Part shown: positions 43,415 through 51,161 of the stretch, one piece after another
Layout of the letters: each line of letters starts with the position of its first letter
Numbering within the stretch: the first letter of the stretch is position 1
Assembly: GCF_017352375.1 (NCBI RefSeq)
Contig: NZ_JAFEVR010000007.1
Span: 310,001-374,000 of the forward strand
Source: Mycolicibacterium sp. S2-37
GTDB taxonomy: Bacteria > Actinomycetota > Actinomycetes > Mycobacteriales > Mycobacteriaceae
DNA: 64,000 nt
Direction of reading: 5' to 3'
Position numbers and translations under genes: made by a program
Notes under the pieces: generated by a model
What the model was told of the DNA's origin: nothing
Database searches by the model: none
What the model saw: the letters and a program-made list of their open reading frames with translations, nothing else

Positions 43415-43736
43415 CGGTTTTCCCTTCGGTTGTCAGCGAATCGAGATAGCGGCCGAGCGAGTCGAGCCGGGCCTCCCACAGGTGTTCGAACGAATCGACC
43501 CAGCGGCCGATCTCTTCGATGGGGCCGGGCTCGAGATGGTAGATCCGTTGCCGCGCAAGCGCTTCGGCGGCGACGATCCCGGAGTCACTGAGCACCCGCA
43601 GGTGCTTGCTGGCCTGCGGCTGGCGAATGCCGAGGGTCTCGGCGATCTCGCCGACCGAGCGCGGCCCGGTCCGCAGCAGTTCGACGATCCGCAGACGACT
43701 CGGCTCGCCGAGCGCCTCGAAGACCGTGACCTGCAC
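43395..43736 (-). CDS. ArsR family regulator (SRPBCC operon)
   Basis: Winged-helix repressor of about 113 residues with LGEPSRLRIVELLRTGPRSVGEIAETLG and the recognition helix RQPQASKHLRVLSDSG. No Cys metal motif is present, so it is not a classical metal sensor. GTG 43736 is chosen since the -10 hexamer at 43744-43749 puts the transcript start at or next to this codon (leaderless); a TTG at 43745 lies inside the -10. It should bind the inverted repeat at 43758-43781 and repress its own operon. Confidence 0.87.
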   Translation of the reverse strand: MQVTVFEALGEPSRLRIVELLRTGPRSVGEIAETLGIRQPQASKHLRVLSDSGIVAAEALARQRIYHLEPGPIEEIGRWVDSFEHLWEARLDSLGRYLDSLTTEGKTVGSEED

Positions 43737-43743
43737 ACCGCCC

Positions 43744-43781
43744 AAGTTAGGGCCTCAACATATTCCTGTCAAGGAATATGT
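43744..43781 (-). promoter_or_regulatory. Promoter with embedded ArsR operator, leaderless
   Basis: A perfect inverted repeat with 10-bp arms (ACATATTCCT and AGGAATATGT, 4-bp spacer) spans 43758-43781. On the minus strand the spacer region reads TTGACA (43772-43767), a consensus -35; 17 bp later comes TAACTT (43749-43744) as -10. The GTG of arsR begins 8 bp after the -10. Operator and promoter thus overlap completely. Confidence 0.75.
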
Positions 43782-43839
43782 CAGAGCGGATCTGCGAAGT
43801 TGGGACCGGTAGCGACCGCCGTCATCTTCACTGGGGGAT

Positions 43840-44259
43840 ATGAAACACATCATGATCGGTGCCGCGGCGGCGGCCTGGGCAGTGGCCGGCATCGCGTTGG
43901 CGCCGCCCGCGAACGCGGACCTCGCCCCTGGCACGTACACCTACCGCAGTGTCATGGCCGACGGCACGGTCACCGAGTACCTGATACGGGTGACCGACTG
44001 CGGCCCCGGCTGCATCGGCCTGTTCAACCTCACGACGAACAACGATCAGGGCATGGCACGCGTCCAGGGCAACCGGTACGTCCTCGACCAGTTCATGCCC
44101 GGAGGGGCAACGTGTCCCGATGGCCGCCCGGTCGATGTGCAGACACGGTCGACCTTCGACCTGGACGGATCGAACGGGATCTACACGCTCAACGGTCCGA
44201 ATCCCTGCGGAGCCCCAGGGCCGGTGGGCGAGACGCGGTTTGCGTTCACTCCCGCCTGA
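43840..44259 (+). CDS. Secreted hypothetical protein
   Basis: Exported protein of 139 residues. A signal peptide (MKHIMIGAAAAAWAVAGIAL, cleavage near ANA-DL) is followed by a beta-rich domain beginning LAPGTYTYRSVMADGTVTEYLI, with four Cys (CGPGC, CPDG, CGAP) that may form two disulphides. This is a common type of small mycobacterial secreted protein of unknown role. ATG 43840 is preceded by a G-rich stretch. It is divergent from the ArsR operon and overlaps the convergent GAF-ANTAR gene by 14 bp. Confidence 0.8.
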   Translation: MKHIMIGAAAAAWAVAGIALAPPANADLAPGTYTYRSVMADGTVTEYLIRVTDCGPGCIGLFNLTTNNDQGMARVQGNRYVLDQFMPGGATCPDGRPVDVQTRSTFDLDGSNGIYTLNGPNPCGAPGPVGETRFAFTPA

Positions 44260-44986
44260 GTGATTCGAGGAACGCGCGGGCAACGCTGTGCAGCTTGACG
44301 TTGTTGTTCTGGGACTCGGTGACCAGCCGCTGGAACGCCTCGTCCTCGCTGCACCCGTGGATCGCCCGCAGCGCACCCTTGGCCTGATCGATGTTGGAGC
44401 GAGACGTGAGCGCCTCACGCAACTGGTCGACGGTCTCGCGATATCGCTGCATGCGCCGGGCGGTGGTGATCGCATGCCCGGCCGAGAGCATGTACAGCCG
44501 CATGAGCGTCTCGTCGAAGGGATCGAACGCGGTCGCGGTCGTGCTGTAGATGTTCAGCGACCCGACCAACTCGGATTCGTCGTCCACCCGGTCGACGAGC
44601 AACGGCACCGACAGGGTGGCGCTGATACCGCATGACCGGGCCGCGTCGACGAACTCCGGCCACCGCTCGTCCGCAGTGTCCATCCCGACACGGACAGGCC
44701 GCCGTCGTTCCGCGGCGTCGAGGCACGGTCCGCGTCCCGACGAGTACTGCACGTGATCCAGCTGAAGAACCTGCTCGTCGGTGTAGGCGGCGGTGCGGGG
44801 AGTCGGATCGGTCAGAACGGTGATGCTGACCGCGTCGGCGTCGGCGATTGCGTCGGCGCCCGAGGCGGCGACGCGCTTCAACGCCGCATCGAGGGGCTCC
44901 TCGGAGGCGAAGAGCGACAACAGGGACTCAAGGGCATCGGCCGCACTCTCGAGACGATCGATCTCATCGGGTCGAGCTAGGGTCAT
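44246..44986 (-). CDS. GAF-ANTAR RNA-binding antiterminator
   Basis: Cytoplasmic regulator of 246 residues. A GAF sensor domain (about 20-165; SSGRGPCLDAAERRRPVRV, ATLSVPLLV, GSLNIYS) is joined to an ANTAR three-helix domain (about 181-243; LTSRSNIDQAKGALRAIHGC, EDEAFQRLV). ANTAR proteins bind paired hairpins in mRNA leaders and prevent termination. No partner kinase is adjacent. Its RNA targets are not obvious in the window. Confidence 0.9.
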   Translation of the reverse strand: MTLARPDEIDRLESAADALESLLSLFASEEPLDAALKRVAASGADAIADADAVSITVLTDPTPRTAAYTDEQVLQLDHVQYSSGRGPCLDAAERRRPVRVGMDTADERWPEFVDAARSCGISATLSVPLLVDRVDDESELVGSLNIYSTTATAFDPFDETLMRLYMLSAGHAITTARRMQRYRETVDQLREALTSRSNIDQAKGALRAIHGCSEDEAFQRLVTESQNNNVKLHSVARAFLESLRRE

Positions 44987-45102
44987 CGCCTGATACGGTC
45001 CTCTCAGCCTGCAGCCAACCCGTCAATTTTAGTCAGGCGAACTCCTGCAAGCCCGCTCCGAAAGGTCCGCCGGGCGGATTCGTACGCAAATTGGCCCGCT
45101 CT

Positions 45103-45394
45103 CTACGCGATCTGGCCAGTCAATCCGAGATCGCGATAGACGTTGGGCCGTTCGGCCTGCGCGTCCGGCAGGAACCCGAAGATCACCCAGTCGTGGATCT
45201 GGCCCGCACGCAGCCGGAAGACGAACTCTGCGCCCGGTGTCGCCCCGCCTTTGCTGGAGGACCAGGACATCGGGGGTCCGCAGGTCCAACGATCCGGCGT
45301 ACACGGCGATGGGCGGCAGATCGGACAGCGAACCGTAGAGCGGACTCGCGAGGGGGTGATGCATGCCGTCGGGGTCCTCGGCAGGTGATGGCAA
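45103..45394 (-). pseudogene. C-terminal remnant of an alpha/beta-hydrolase-fold-3 (HSL-type) esterase
   Basis: A decayed esterase gene. In one frame from 45394 the sequence reads HHPLASPLYGSLSDLPPIAV then YAGSLDLRTPDVLVLQQ (acid region); near 45255 the frame shifts and continues GAEFVFRLRAGQIHDWVIFG (catalytic His) to YRDLGLTG. The N-terminal two thirds, including the HGGG and nucleophile motifs, is missing. No intact gene is seen in the rest of 44987-45529. The last 35 bp or so before 45480 are AT-rich and may hold the promoter of the next gene. Confidence 0.75.
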
Positions 45395-45529
45395 CGGTTC
45401 ACACCCACCCTGGACAGACTGTGACGCATCAGCACGAGCGTCGCCTTATTGTGACCTTATCTTTCGCTTATTTTCCTTAGTTTCTGAGGTACGGTGGGTT
45501 TCTCGAACCGGCGACGGAAAGGAACTCGA

Positions 45530-46201
45530 ATGGGAAACCAACCCGCGCGGATCGTCCTGGTGACCGGTGCGTCCAGGGGCGTCGGCGCCCAGGTCGCACG
45601 CCGGCTCGCCAGCGCTGACACCCACGTCCTCGTGCATTACCGCAGGAACGCGGCTGCCGCAGAGGCCGTCGCGACCGCCATCCGCGACGCCGGTGGCCAC
45701 GCCTCGACGCTGGCTGCGGACATCTCCGATGCCGCCGCCACCGCGGCGATGATGAATTCGATCAAGGCCCGGTTCGGCCGGCTGGACGCCATGATCCTCG
45801 ACGCCTCCGGCGGCCTCGGGTCAGGGACCGACGTCCACTACGCCGTCGGTGGCGACCGGGAGGCGCAGCGGCGCCTGGCCCGGCTGGCCATGCCGCTCAT
45901 GCCCGCGGGCGGGCGGATCGTGTTCGCCACCAGCCACCAGGCGCACTTCTTCCCGAACAAGGCCGTTCCGAAGGGTTATGCGGCGGTCGCCGCCGGTATC
46001 CGCGCAGGTGAGACCGCGCTGTCGGCGATGCGGCTGGAGTTCGCCCGCGCGGGTATCAAGTTCACCGTCGTCTCGGGTAATCTCGCCGGTCCGCTGCCGG
46101 CGGTCGACGAGTTCGCCAGCGCGATCGTCCGGTCGGTCAGCACCGCGACACCGTCCGGCGTGGTCTACGTCGGCAGCGCGAATTACCTGATGACCGCCTG
46201 A
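45530..46201 (+). CDS. SDR-like protein lacking the YxxxK lysine
   Basis: SDR-fold protein of 223 residues. The cofactor motif GASRGVG is intact, but the region after the catalytic Ser (FATSHQAHF) reads KGYAAVAAGIRAGE, so Tyr is present and the Lys four residues on is Ala. It may be a poor or non-enzymatic SDR, or use another residue. ATG 45530 is preceded by GGAAAGGAACTCGA. The upstream 45446-45480 stretch is the most AT-rich in the neighbourhood. Single gene. Confidence 0.82.
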   Translation: MGNQPARIVLVTGASRGVGAQVARRLASADTHVLVHYRRNAAAAEAVATAIRDAGGHASTLAADISDAAATAAMMNSIKARFGRLDAMILDASGGLGSGTDVHYAVGGDREAQRRLARLAMPLMPAGGRIVFATSHQAHFFPNKAVPKGYAAVAAGIRAGETALSAMRLEFARAGIKFTVVSGNLAGPLPAVDEFASAIVRSVSTATPSGVVYVGSANYLMTA

Positions 46202-46240
46202 TCGGTCCGAACACCACCGCAGCCGCGGGTCCTGCGCGGC

Positions 46241-46262
46241 TATAGTCAACAAGATGGTTGAA
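46241..46262 (+). promoter_or_regulatory. Leaderless promoter with ArsR operator over the start codon
   Basis: TATAGT (46241-46246) is a -10 hexamer 7 bp before ATG 46254. An inverted repeat TCAAC-N6-GTTGA (46246-46261) covers the end of the -10 and the start codon. The layout fits autorepression by the ArsR encoded there. Confidence 0.6.
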
Positions 46263-46586
46263 GATCAGGTGCTGGACCGGGCGTACGCGGCATTGGCCGA
46301 CCCGACTCGGCGCCGGCTGCTCGAGACGCTGCGCCATGGCGACGCCCGCATCACCGATCTCGCTGCACCGCTGCCGATGAGCTTCGCCGGCGTATCCCGC
46401 CATATCGGGGTCCTGGAATCGGCCGGCCTGGTGCAGCGCGAGGTACGGGGACGTGAGCACTGGCTGTCGCTGCGAGCCGACGGACTGTCCGCGGCGCAAC
46501 GGTGGATGGACGAGCAGACCGAATTCTGGTCGGCCCGTGCGGACGGATTGGAAGCGCGGCTGCGTCGCAAGCGGAACGTCCGATGA
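46254..46586 (+). CDS. ArsR family regulator (second SRPBCC operon)
   Basis: Winged-helix repressor of 110 residues: ALADPTRRRLLETLRHGDARI and the recognition helix SFAGVSRHIGVLESAGLV. No metal-binding Cys is present. The transcript appears leaderless (-10 at 46241). The stop overlaps the SRPBCC start (ATGA at 46583). Same gene logic as the operon at 42558-43736, but the proteins are not close copies. Confidence 0.9.
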   Translation: MVEDQVLDRAYAALADPTRRRLLETLRHGDARITDLAAPLPMSFAGVSRHIGVLESAGLVQREVRGREHWLSLRADGLSAAQRWMDEQTEFWSARADGLEARLRRKRNVR

Positions 46587-47023
46587 GCGAGGCCGTGACC
46601 GTTCGGGTGCAGCGCGTGATGCCGGCGCCGCCCGAGGTGGTGTTCGACGAATGGCTCGACCGTGAGTCGTTGACCGAGTGGATGTGCCCGAGGCCCAGCC
46701 GAATCGTCGGACTCGTCGTCGAACCTCATGTCGGCGGCACCGTGCGCTTCGATGTGGACGACGACGGTGCCAGCGTGCTCATCACCGGACGGTTCCTGGC
46801 GATCGATCGACCCCGCCTGCTGCGGTTCACCTGGAGCAACTCGAACTGGCCGGATCCCACGGTGGTCAGCGTCGTCGAGGTGACGTTCACACCGGCGGAC
46901 GACGACCAGACGCTGATGTCGATCGAGCACTCACTCGTACCGCCAACGGAATTCGACGACTTCCATCGCGGTTGGAGCGATACGTTCGACCAGCTCGCCG
47001 CTCAGCTCGCCAGGAGATCGTAA
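46583..47023 (+). CDS. SRPBCC/AHSA1 family protein
   Basis: START-like protein of 146 residues: MPAPPEVVFDEWLDRESLTEW at the N-terminus and FHRGWSDTFDQLAAQL at the C-terminus. Coupled to the ArsR gene by a 4-bp overlap. Probably binds a hydrophobic ligand; the target is unknown. It overlaps the convergent DUF4873 gene by 22 bp. Confidence 0.88.
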   Translation: MSEAVTVRVQRVMPAPPEVVFDEWLDRESLTEWMCPRPSRIVGLVVEPHVGGTVRFDVDDDGASVLITGRFLAIDRPRLLRFTWSNSNWPDPTVVSVVEVTFTPADDDQTLMSIEHSLVPPTEFDDFHRGWSDTFDQLAAQLARRS

Positions 47024-47310
47024 GGGGGAGAACCGATCCCGCTGATCATCAGTTGACCTGACGGGATTCGTTCGACCAGACGCGCGTCTGCACTGCGATC
47101 GCCGATCCACAGCTGAGCCGGCTTACCGGCCGCGAGATCCTCCGGCGCACCGTAGACGAGGCCCTGCCAGTGATAGCGTCCGTCGATCGGGCTGAGGTGA
47201 CCGGCGAGGCGGACTCGCACACCGCAGCGCTGTCCGGCGATCTCCAACTCGGCCTCGCCGTCGAAGACGCCGTCGTCGGCCGCGTTCACAGGAAGTTGCT
47301 CCGTCGCCAC
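47002..47310 (-). CDS. DUF4873 domain protein
   Basis: Small beta-rich protein of 102 residues matching DUF4873: DGEAELEIAGQRCGVRVRL, then GHLSPIDGRYHWQGLVYG. Usually found beside, or fused to, monooxygenases in mycobacteria. Its ATG at 47310 lies 25 bp inside the end of the AurF-like gene, so the two are co-translated; it may be a subunit or accessory factor for that oxygenase. Confidence 0.85.
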   Translation of the reverse strand: MATEQLPVNAADDGVFDGEAELEIAGQRCGVRVRLAGHLSPIDGRYHWQGLVYGAPEDLAAGKPAQLWIGDRSADARLVERIPSGQLMISGIGSPPYDLLAS

Positions 47311-48197
47311 ATCCAGCGACCGAGTCGGCTCATCAGACCGACCTCCTGCAGGAATTCGGCCAGCGGGGCGAATCCGAGCCGTTGGGCCTCCCGGAAGTGC
47401 GGATTGGCACGCGCCTGCCGTCGAGCCTCACGGCCGTCGAGGCCGGCGCGCCGGTAGGTCGCCGGGTTGGTGAACAGGTAGCGGTAGAACGGCCCGCCCG
47501 CACCGTGGACCGTCCCGAGCAGGAGGCGGTTGACCGCGCGCATCTCGGGCACGGCACGACGGGCTCCGTCGCGGGCGAACTGGATGTGCCGGGCTTCCTC
47601 GGTGACGTGGATCCGCATGACCCGTCGCACGATCGGCTGCAGTTCCGGGTCGTCGAGGATCTGCCGCTGCAGCGCGTCGAAGATCTCCTCACCGACCAGC
47701 GCGGCTACCCACAGCACCGAACCGCGGAACGTCAGCGGCAGCGTGTTGATGATCATCCGCTGATAGCGCTTCGGGCGGAACGGCTTCCCGTCGACGTAGC
47801 CGATCGCCCGGCCGAACATGACCATGTGCCGCGTCTCGTCGCCGAGTTCGGTCAGCGAGTAGTGGGTGGCAGCCGAGGTGGGATCGGCGTGCATCAGACC
47901 GCGTAGCAATGCCTGGTTGAGGATGTTCTCGAACCAGATTCCGGCGGACAGGAGGTTGATGAACTCCTGCCGCGACAGCTCGATCTGCTGCGCGCGGGTC
48001 ATCTCCGCCCACATCGGCGTGCCGTACAACGAAACGACCTCAGGCGGCAGAAAGAACCTGTCGGGGTCGACGGGCGCTTCCCAGTCGATGTCGACGACCG
48101 GGGCGTACGACTTCTTCGCCGACCCCCGAAGCAGTCGGTCGGAGAAGTCCTCGCGGCTCGGCGATGCGGCCGCCTTCGCCGAAGAAACCATGGCCAT
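47286..48197 (-). CDS. AurF-type diiron oxygenase
   Basis: Ferritin-like non-haem diiron enzyme of the p-aminobenzoate N-oxygenase family, 303 residues. Diiron ligands are in QEFINLLSAGIWFE, ELGDETRH, VGEEIFDAL and HVTEEARHIQFARDG. Family members oxidise amines or C-H bonds. ATG 48197 has a perfect ribosome site, AGGAGG. First gene of a two-gene operon with DUF4873, divergent from a TetR gene (48293), which probably represses both. Confidence 0.88.
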   Translation of the reverse strand: MAMVSSAKAAASPSREDFSDRLLRGSAKKSYAPVVDIDWEAPVDPDRFFLPPEVVSLYGTPMWAEMTRAQQIELSRQEFINLLSAGIWFENILNQALLRGLMHADPTSAATHYSLTELGDETRHMVMFGRAIGYVDGKPFRPKRYQRMIINTLPLTFRGSVLWVAALVGEEIFDALQRQILDDPELQPIVRRVMRIHVTEEARHIQFARDGARRAVPEMRAVNRLLLGTVHGAGGPFYRYLFTNPATYRRAGLDGREARRQARANPHFREAQRLGFAPLAEFLQEVGLMSRLGRWMWRRSNFL

Positions 48198-48237
48198 GGG
48201 AGACCTCCTACGCCTCGGGTGTGCCGTTGAGATCGAA

Positions 48238-48262
48238 GATACATTTCCAGTTCGTCTGTATC
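48238..48262. promoter_or_regulatory. Inverted repeat GATACA-N13-TGTATC between AurF and TetR genes
   Basis: Perfect 6-bp arms at 48238-48243 and 48257-48262 in the 95-bp divergent region. Location between an oxygenase operon and a TetR gene suggests an operator for both directions. Confidence 0.5.
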
Positions 48263-48292
48263 AACAGCCGTCCTGGCAATAGACTGCGGTCG

Positions 48293-48934
48293 ATGAAGTA
48301 CAGCGGTCTCCTCGCCAAGGCCGTGCAGCGGTCCGGCGCGCCGTCGCCCGAGGGGAACGCTGAACGGATACTCGACGCTGCCCTCAAACAGTTCGAGCTC
48401 ACCGGCATCCGTCGCTCCACGGTCGAGGACATCACCCGCAGGTCGGGCCTCGCCCGCGTCACGCTGTACCGCAACTTCGCGAACAAGGACGCGATCGTGG
48501 AAGCGGTGCTGCTCCGGGAACTCGAGCGCTTCCTCTCCGATCTGGCCGACGAAGCCGGTCGCTATGGCGGAGCGGAGGACAAACTGGTCGAGGGGTTCGT
48601 CTTCACGCTGACCACCTTGCGCTCGCACCCGCTGCTGCAGCGCCTTCTGACGACGGAACCGGAGACCATGCTCCCGTTCCTCACGGTCGAGGGCGACGGC
48701 GTGATCAGAACCGCGTCGTCCTTCCTCGCCCATCAGCTGGCGGTGGCCCTGCCCGACGACACCCGCACACAACCCGAGCTTCTCGAGGTCGCCGAGGTGA
48801 CCGTGCGGATCATTGTGTCCTTCGTCCTGACTCCGTCGCAGAACGTGGCACTGGGCGATGACGACGCGGCGCGAGCCTTCGCGCGCCGCTATCTCGTTCC
48901 ACCGCTGCTGGGCGCCGGTATTCACTCGGGTTGA
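48293..48934 (+). CDS. TetR family transcriptional regulator (AurF divergon)
   Basis: Regulator of 213 residues with helix-turn-helix STVEDITRRSGLARVTLYRNF at about 40-60. The effector domain is typical of mycobacterial TetRs that accompany ferritin-like oxygenases. ATG 48293 is the first in a good position after the divergent operator. The last 125 bp are overlapped by the AraC gene on the other strand, an unusually long convergent overlap. Confidence 0.88.
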   Translation: MKYSGLLAKAVQRSGAPSPEGNAERILDAALKQFELTGIRRSTVEDITRRSGLARVTLYRNFANKDAIVEAVLLRELERFLSDLADEAGRYGGAEDKLVEGFVFTLTTLRSHPLLQRLLTTEPETMLPFLTVEGDGVIRTASSFLAHQLAVALPDDTRTQPELLEVAEVTVRIIVSFVLTPSQNVALGDDDAARAFARRYLVPPLLGAGIHSG

Positions 48935-49820
48935 CGCCGCGGACCCGTTTGAACGCCGCGCTGAAGCTGAACGGATCCGAATAGCCGACAGTGCGCGCGA
49001 TCTCGGCGATCGTCGCCGACTGTCGCTCGACCAGCAGGTCCGCGGCGAGAGTCATGCGCCATCGCGTGAGGTAGGTCAGCGGGGGTTCGCCCACCAGATC
49101 GGTGAACCGTTTGGCCAGTGTCGACCTCGACACTCCGATGCGATCGGCCAGCGAGGCCACCGTCCACGGCGCCGACGGTTCGGCGTGCAGCGCCCGGAGC
49201 GCGTCACCGGCCACGGGATCGCGCTGGGCGCTCCACCAGGCGGGCGGTTCGCCGCCCGGCCGGTCGAACCACTCACGCAGTGTGCAGACCAGCAGCCAAT
49301 CCAGCAGCCGATCCAGCACGACCTGCTGACCCGGAACGTCGAGGGCCACCTCGGCCGCGAGATGATCCAGCACCGCATCACCCGTTCCACCGGATTCGAC
49401 CCGGAGCACCACAGGCAGCGCCTCGAGGAGGCGGTGACTGATCTCGCCGCGCACCGGATAGGCGCCGACGATCAACGTCGTTGTGCCGCCGCCCTCGTCG
49501 TGCCAGCCGAGCCGGTGCCGTGTCCCGCCTCGATCGGGTGTCGCGCAGAACTCGCCGCACGCGATCGGCTCCGCCGACGTGCCGACCTCGTCGACGAAGG
49601 TGAACGTTCCCGGGCCCCGCACGACGACGGTCTCGTAGGCGTTGAGCGGTTCGGGTGAGCCGTGCTCCGGCACGATCCAGCCCGATCCTCCCAGCACGGT
49701 GCACAACGTCAGTGGCGCGCCGTCGACGAAGTGCAGAGCCCAGGGCGGGTAGTGCGTCGAGCTGCCGAACAGTGAGCCACGAGCCCGCACGTCGCGAAAC
49801 AGGTCACCGAAGACATCCAC
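48810..49820 (-). CDS. AraC family transcriptional regulator
   Basis: Regulator of 336 residues: an N-terminal cupin-like sensing domain (AraC_binding_2/RCS type; WALHFVDGAPLTLCTVLGG) and a C-terminal double helix-turn-helix (VASLADRIGVSRSTLAKRF; IAEIARTVGYSDPFSFSAAF). Family members end near NPSEYRR; here about 33 extra Arg-rich residues follow, encoded antisense to the TetR gene. The divergent NmrA-like gene 80 bp away is the likely target, a frequent pairing. Confidence 0.88.
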   Translation of the reverse strand: MDVFGDLFRDVRARGSLFGSSTHYPPWALHFVDGAPLTLCTVLGGSGWIVPEHGSPEPLNAYETVVVRGPGTFTFVDEVGTSAEPIACGEFCATPDRGGTRHRLGWHDEGGGTTTLIVGAYPVRGEISHRLLEALPVVLRVESGGTGDAVLDHLAAEVALDVPGQQVVLDRLLDWLLVCTLREWFDRPGGEPPAWWSAQRDPVAGDALRALHAEPSAPWTVASLADRIGVSRSTLAKRFTDLVGEPPLTYLTRWRMTLAADLLVERQSATIAEIARTVGYSDPFSFSAAFKRVRGVNPSEYRRPAAVERDSGARRLAPRRHRPVPRSATESGRRTQ

Positions 49821-49900
49821 CCGTCGAGATTAGACGATCGGACAGGCATTACGGCCGATCACCCATGGCGTCGTCCAGACATCACCCGTTGAATGGTGCC

Positions 49901-50737
49901 ATGACCAATGACACCACACTCGTCCTCGGCGCCACCGGAAAGACCGGCCGACGGGTCGCCGCCCGGCTGCGGATGCGGGGGTTGCCCGTGCGGGCCGCCT
50001 CCAGGTCGAGCCAGACCGTTTTCGACTGGTCGGAACCGAGCACCTGGGACGCTGCCCTGCAGGGCGTCACCGCGGCGTATGTGGTCGCCCCCGGTGTACC
50101 GGGGCCGGTACACGAGTTCGTGAGCCGCGCGGAGGCGGCCGGGGTGCGTCACCTGGTACTGCTCTCCGGGCGTGGCGCCGACACGTGGGGCGACTCCGAT
50201 TTCGGTCGGGACATGCGGGACGCCGAGGAGGCGGTGCGCGGATCACGGCTGTCCTGGACTGTGTTGCGGGCCAACAATTTCGCACAGAACTTCGACGAGG
50301 AGCTGTGGTACACACCGCTTCTCGAAGGCGAACTCGCACTGCCGGCCGGCGACGTCCCCGAACCCTTCGTCGACATCGAGGACGTCGCCGCCGTCGCGGC
50401 CGCGGTGCTGGCCGACCCCGCCCGCCACAGCGGTCGGATCCACGAACTCACCGGCCCGCGGTCAGTCACCTTCGAGGAGGCCGTCGAGCTGATCTCCCGT
50501 GCCTCCGGAAGGCCGATCACCTACAAGCGGATCTCGCCGGCCGAGTACCGGGCCGTGCTCGTCGAGAGTGGCATGGGTGAGGACGACGCCCACCACATCG
50601 CCGAGATGTTCGCGGTGATGGAACGCGGACTCCTCGCCGATACGACCGACGGTGTCGAAACCGTGCTGGGGCGGGCGCCTCAGACGTTCGAGGAGTACGT
50701 TGCGCGCGTCGCTGCGACCGGGGTGTGGTCCAGGTGA
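49901..50737 (+). CDS. NmrA-like NAD(P)-binding protein
   Basis: Atypical SDR of 278 residues related to NmrA and QorB. Cofactor motif LVLGATGKTGRRVAARL, then HLVLLSGRGAD, SWTVLRANNFAQNF and DIEDVAAVA. No classical YxxxK, as usual for this group, so it may be a redox sensor or reductase. ATG 49901 is preceded by no strong ribosome site. Divergent from the AraC regulator and coupled to the next gene through a GTGA overlap. Confidence 0.88.
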   Translation: MTNDTTLVLGATGKTGRRVAARLRMRGLPVRAASRSSQTVFDWSEPSTWDAALQGVTAAYVVAPGVPGPVHEFVSRAEAAGVRHLVLLSGRGADTWGDSDFGRDMRDAEEAVRGSRLSWTVLRANNFAQNFDEELWYTPLLEGELALPAGDVPEPFVDIEDVAAVAAAVLADPARHSGRIHELTGPRSVTFEEAVELISRASGRPITYKRISPAEYRAVLVESGMGEDDAHHIAEMFAVMERGLLADTTDGVETVLGRAPQTFEEYVARVAATGVWSR

Positions 50738-51159
50738 GCGCTGATGCCCTGACGGCCGAGGATCTCGTGTTCCTTCGACGTCCGCTCTACGGGTTCTTCA
50801 CCGTCGCAGCGGGGCCGGCGCCGCCGCAACCCCGGCCGGTGTGGTTCGAGGCCACACGCCGGGGCACCATCGAGATGTTCACCGGCCCCGACACCGTCAA
50901 GGTCCGGCGTCTGCGCAAGGACCCGCGGGCATCTGTCGTCGTCACCGCCCCGGTGGGCGAACGCGAGCGGTGGGTCTCGGTCGCCGGTCCGGCCACCGTC
51001 GAGACCGACGGCGCCCACGAACTTGCCGCCCGGCTCGCAGCGCGTTACTGGGACCTCGACGACCCCGACCGCGCCAACGACCTCGACGAGATTCTGGCCG
51101 AGCAACAGGTGCGGCTGATCATCCACCCGCAGAAGGTGAGCCGCTATCTCATGCCCTGA
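50734..51159 (+). CDS. Pyridoxamine 5'-phosphate oxidase-like / F420 flavin-binding split barrel protein
   Basis: Split-barrel protein of 141 residues. Signature: RRPLYGFFTVAAG, PVWFEATRRGTIEMFTG, VRRLRKDPRASVVVTAP and RWVSVAGPATVE, typical of mycobacterial PPOX/FDOR-B enzymes that use F420 or FMN. GTG 50734 overlaps the stop of the NmrA gene. Substrate unknown; the pair could be an oxidative-stress or detoxification module. Confidence 0.87.
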   Translation: MSADALTAEDLVFLRRPLYGFFTVAAGPAPPQPRPVWFEATRRGTIEMFTGPDTVKVRRLRKDPRASVVVTAPVGERERWVSVAGPATVETDGAHELAARLAARYWDLDDPDRANDLDEILAEQQVRLIIHPQKVSRYLMP

Positions 51160-51161
51160 CG

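Noticed and set aside
44987..45102. Possible small gene or RNA upstream of the GAF-ANTAR gene
   Set aside because: No convincing start, ribosome site, or paired hairpins of the ANTAR target type could be made out by eye.
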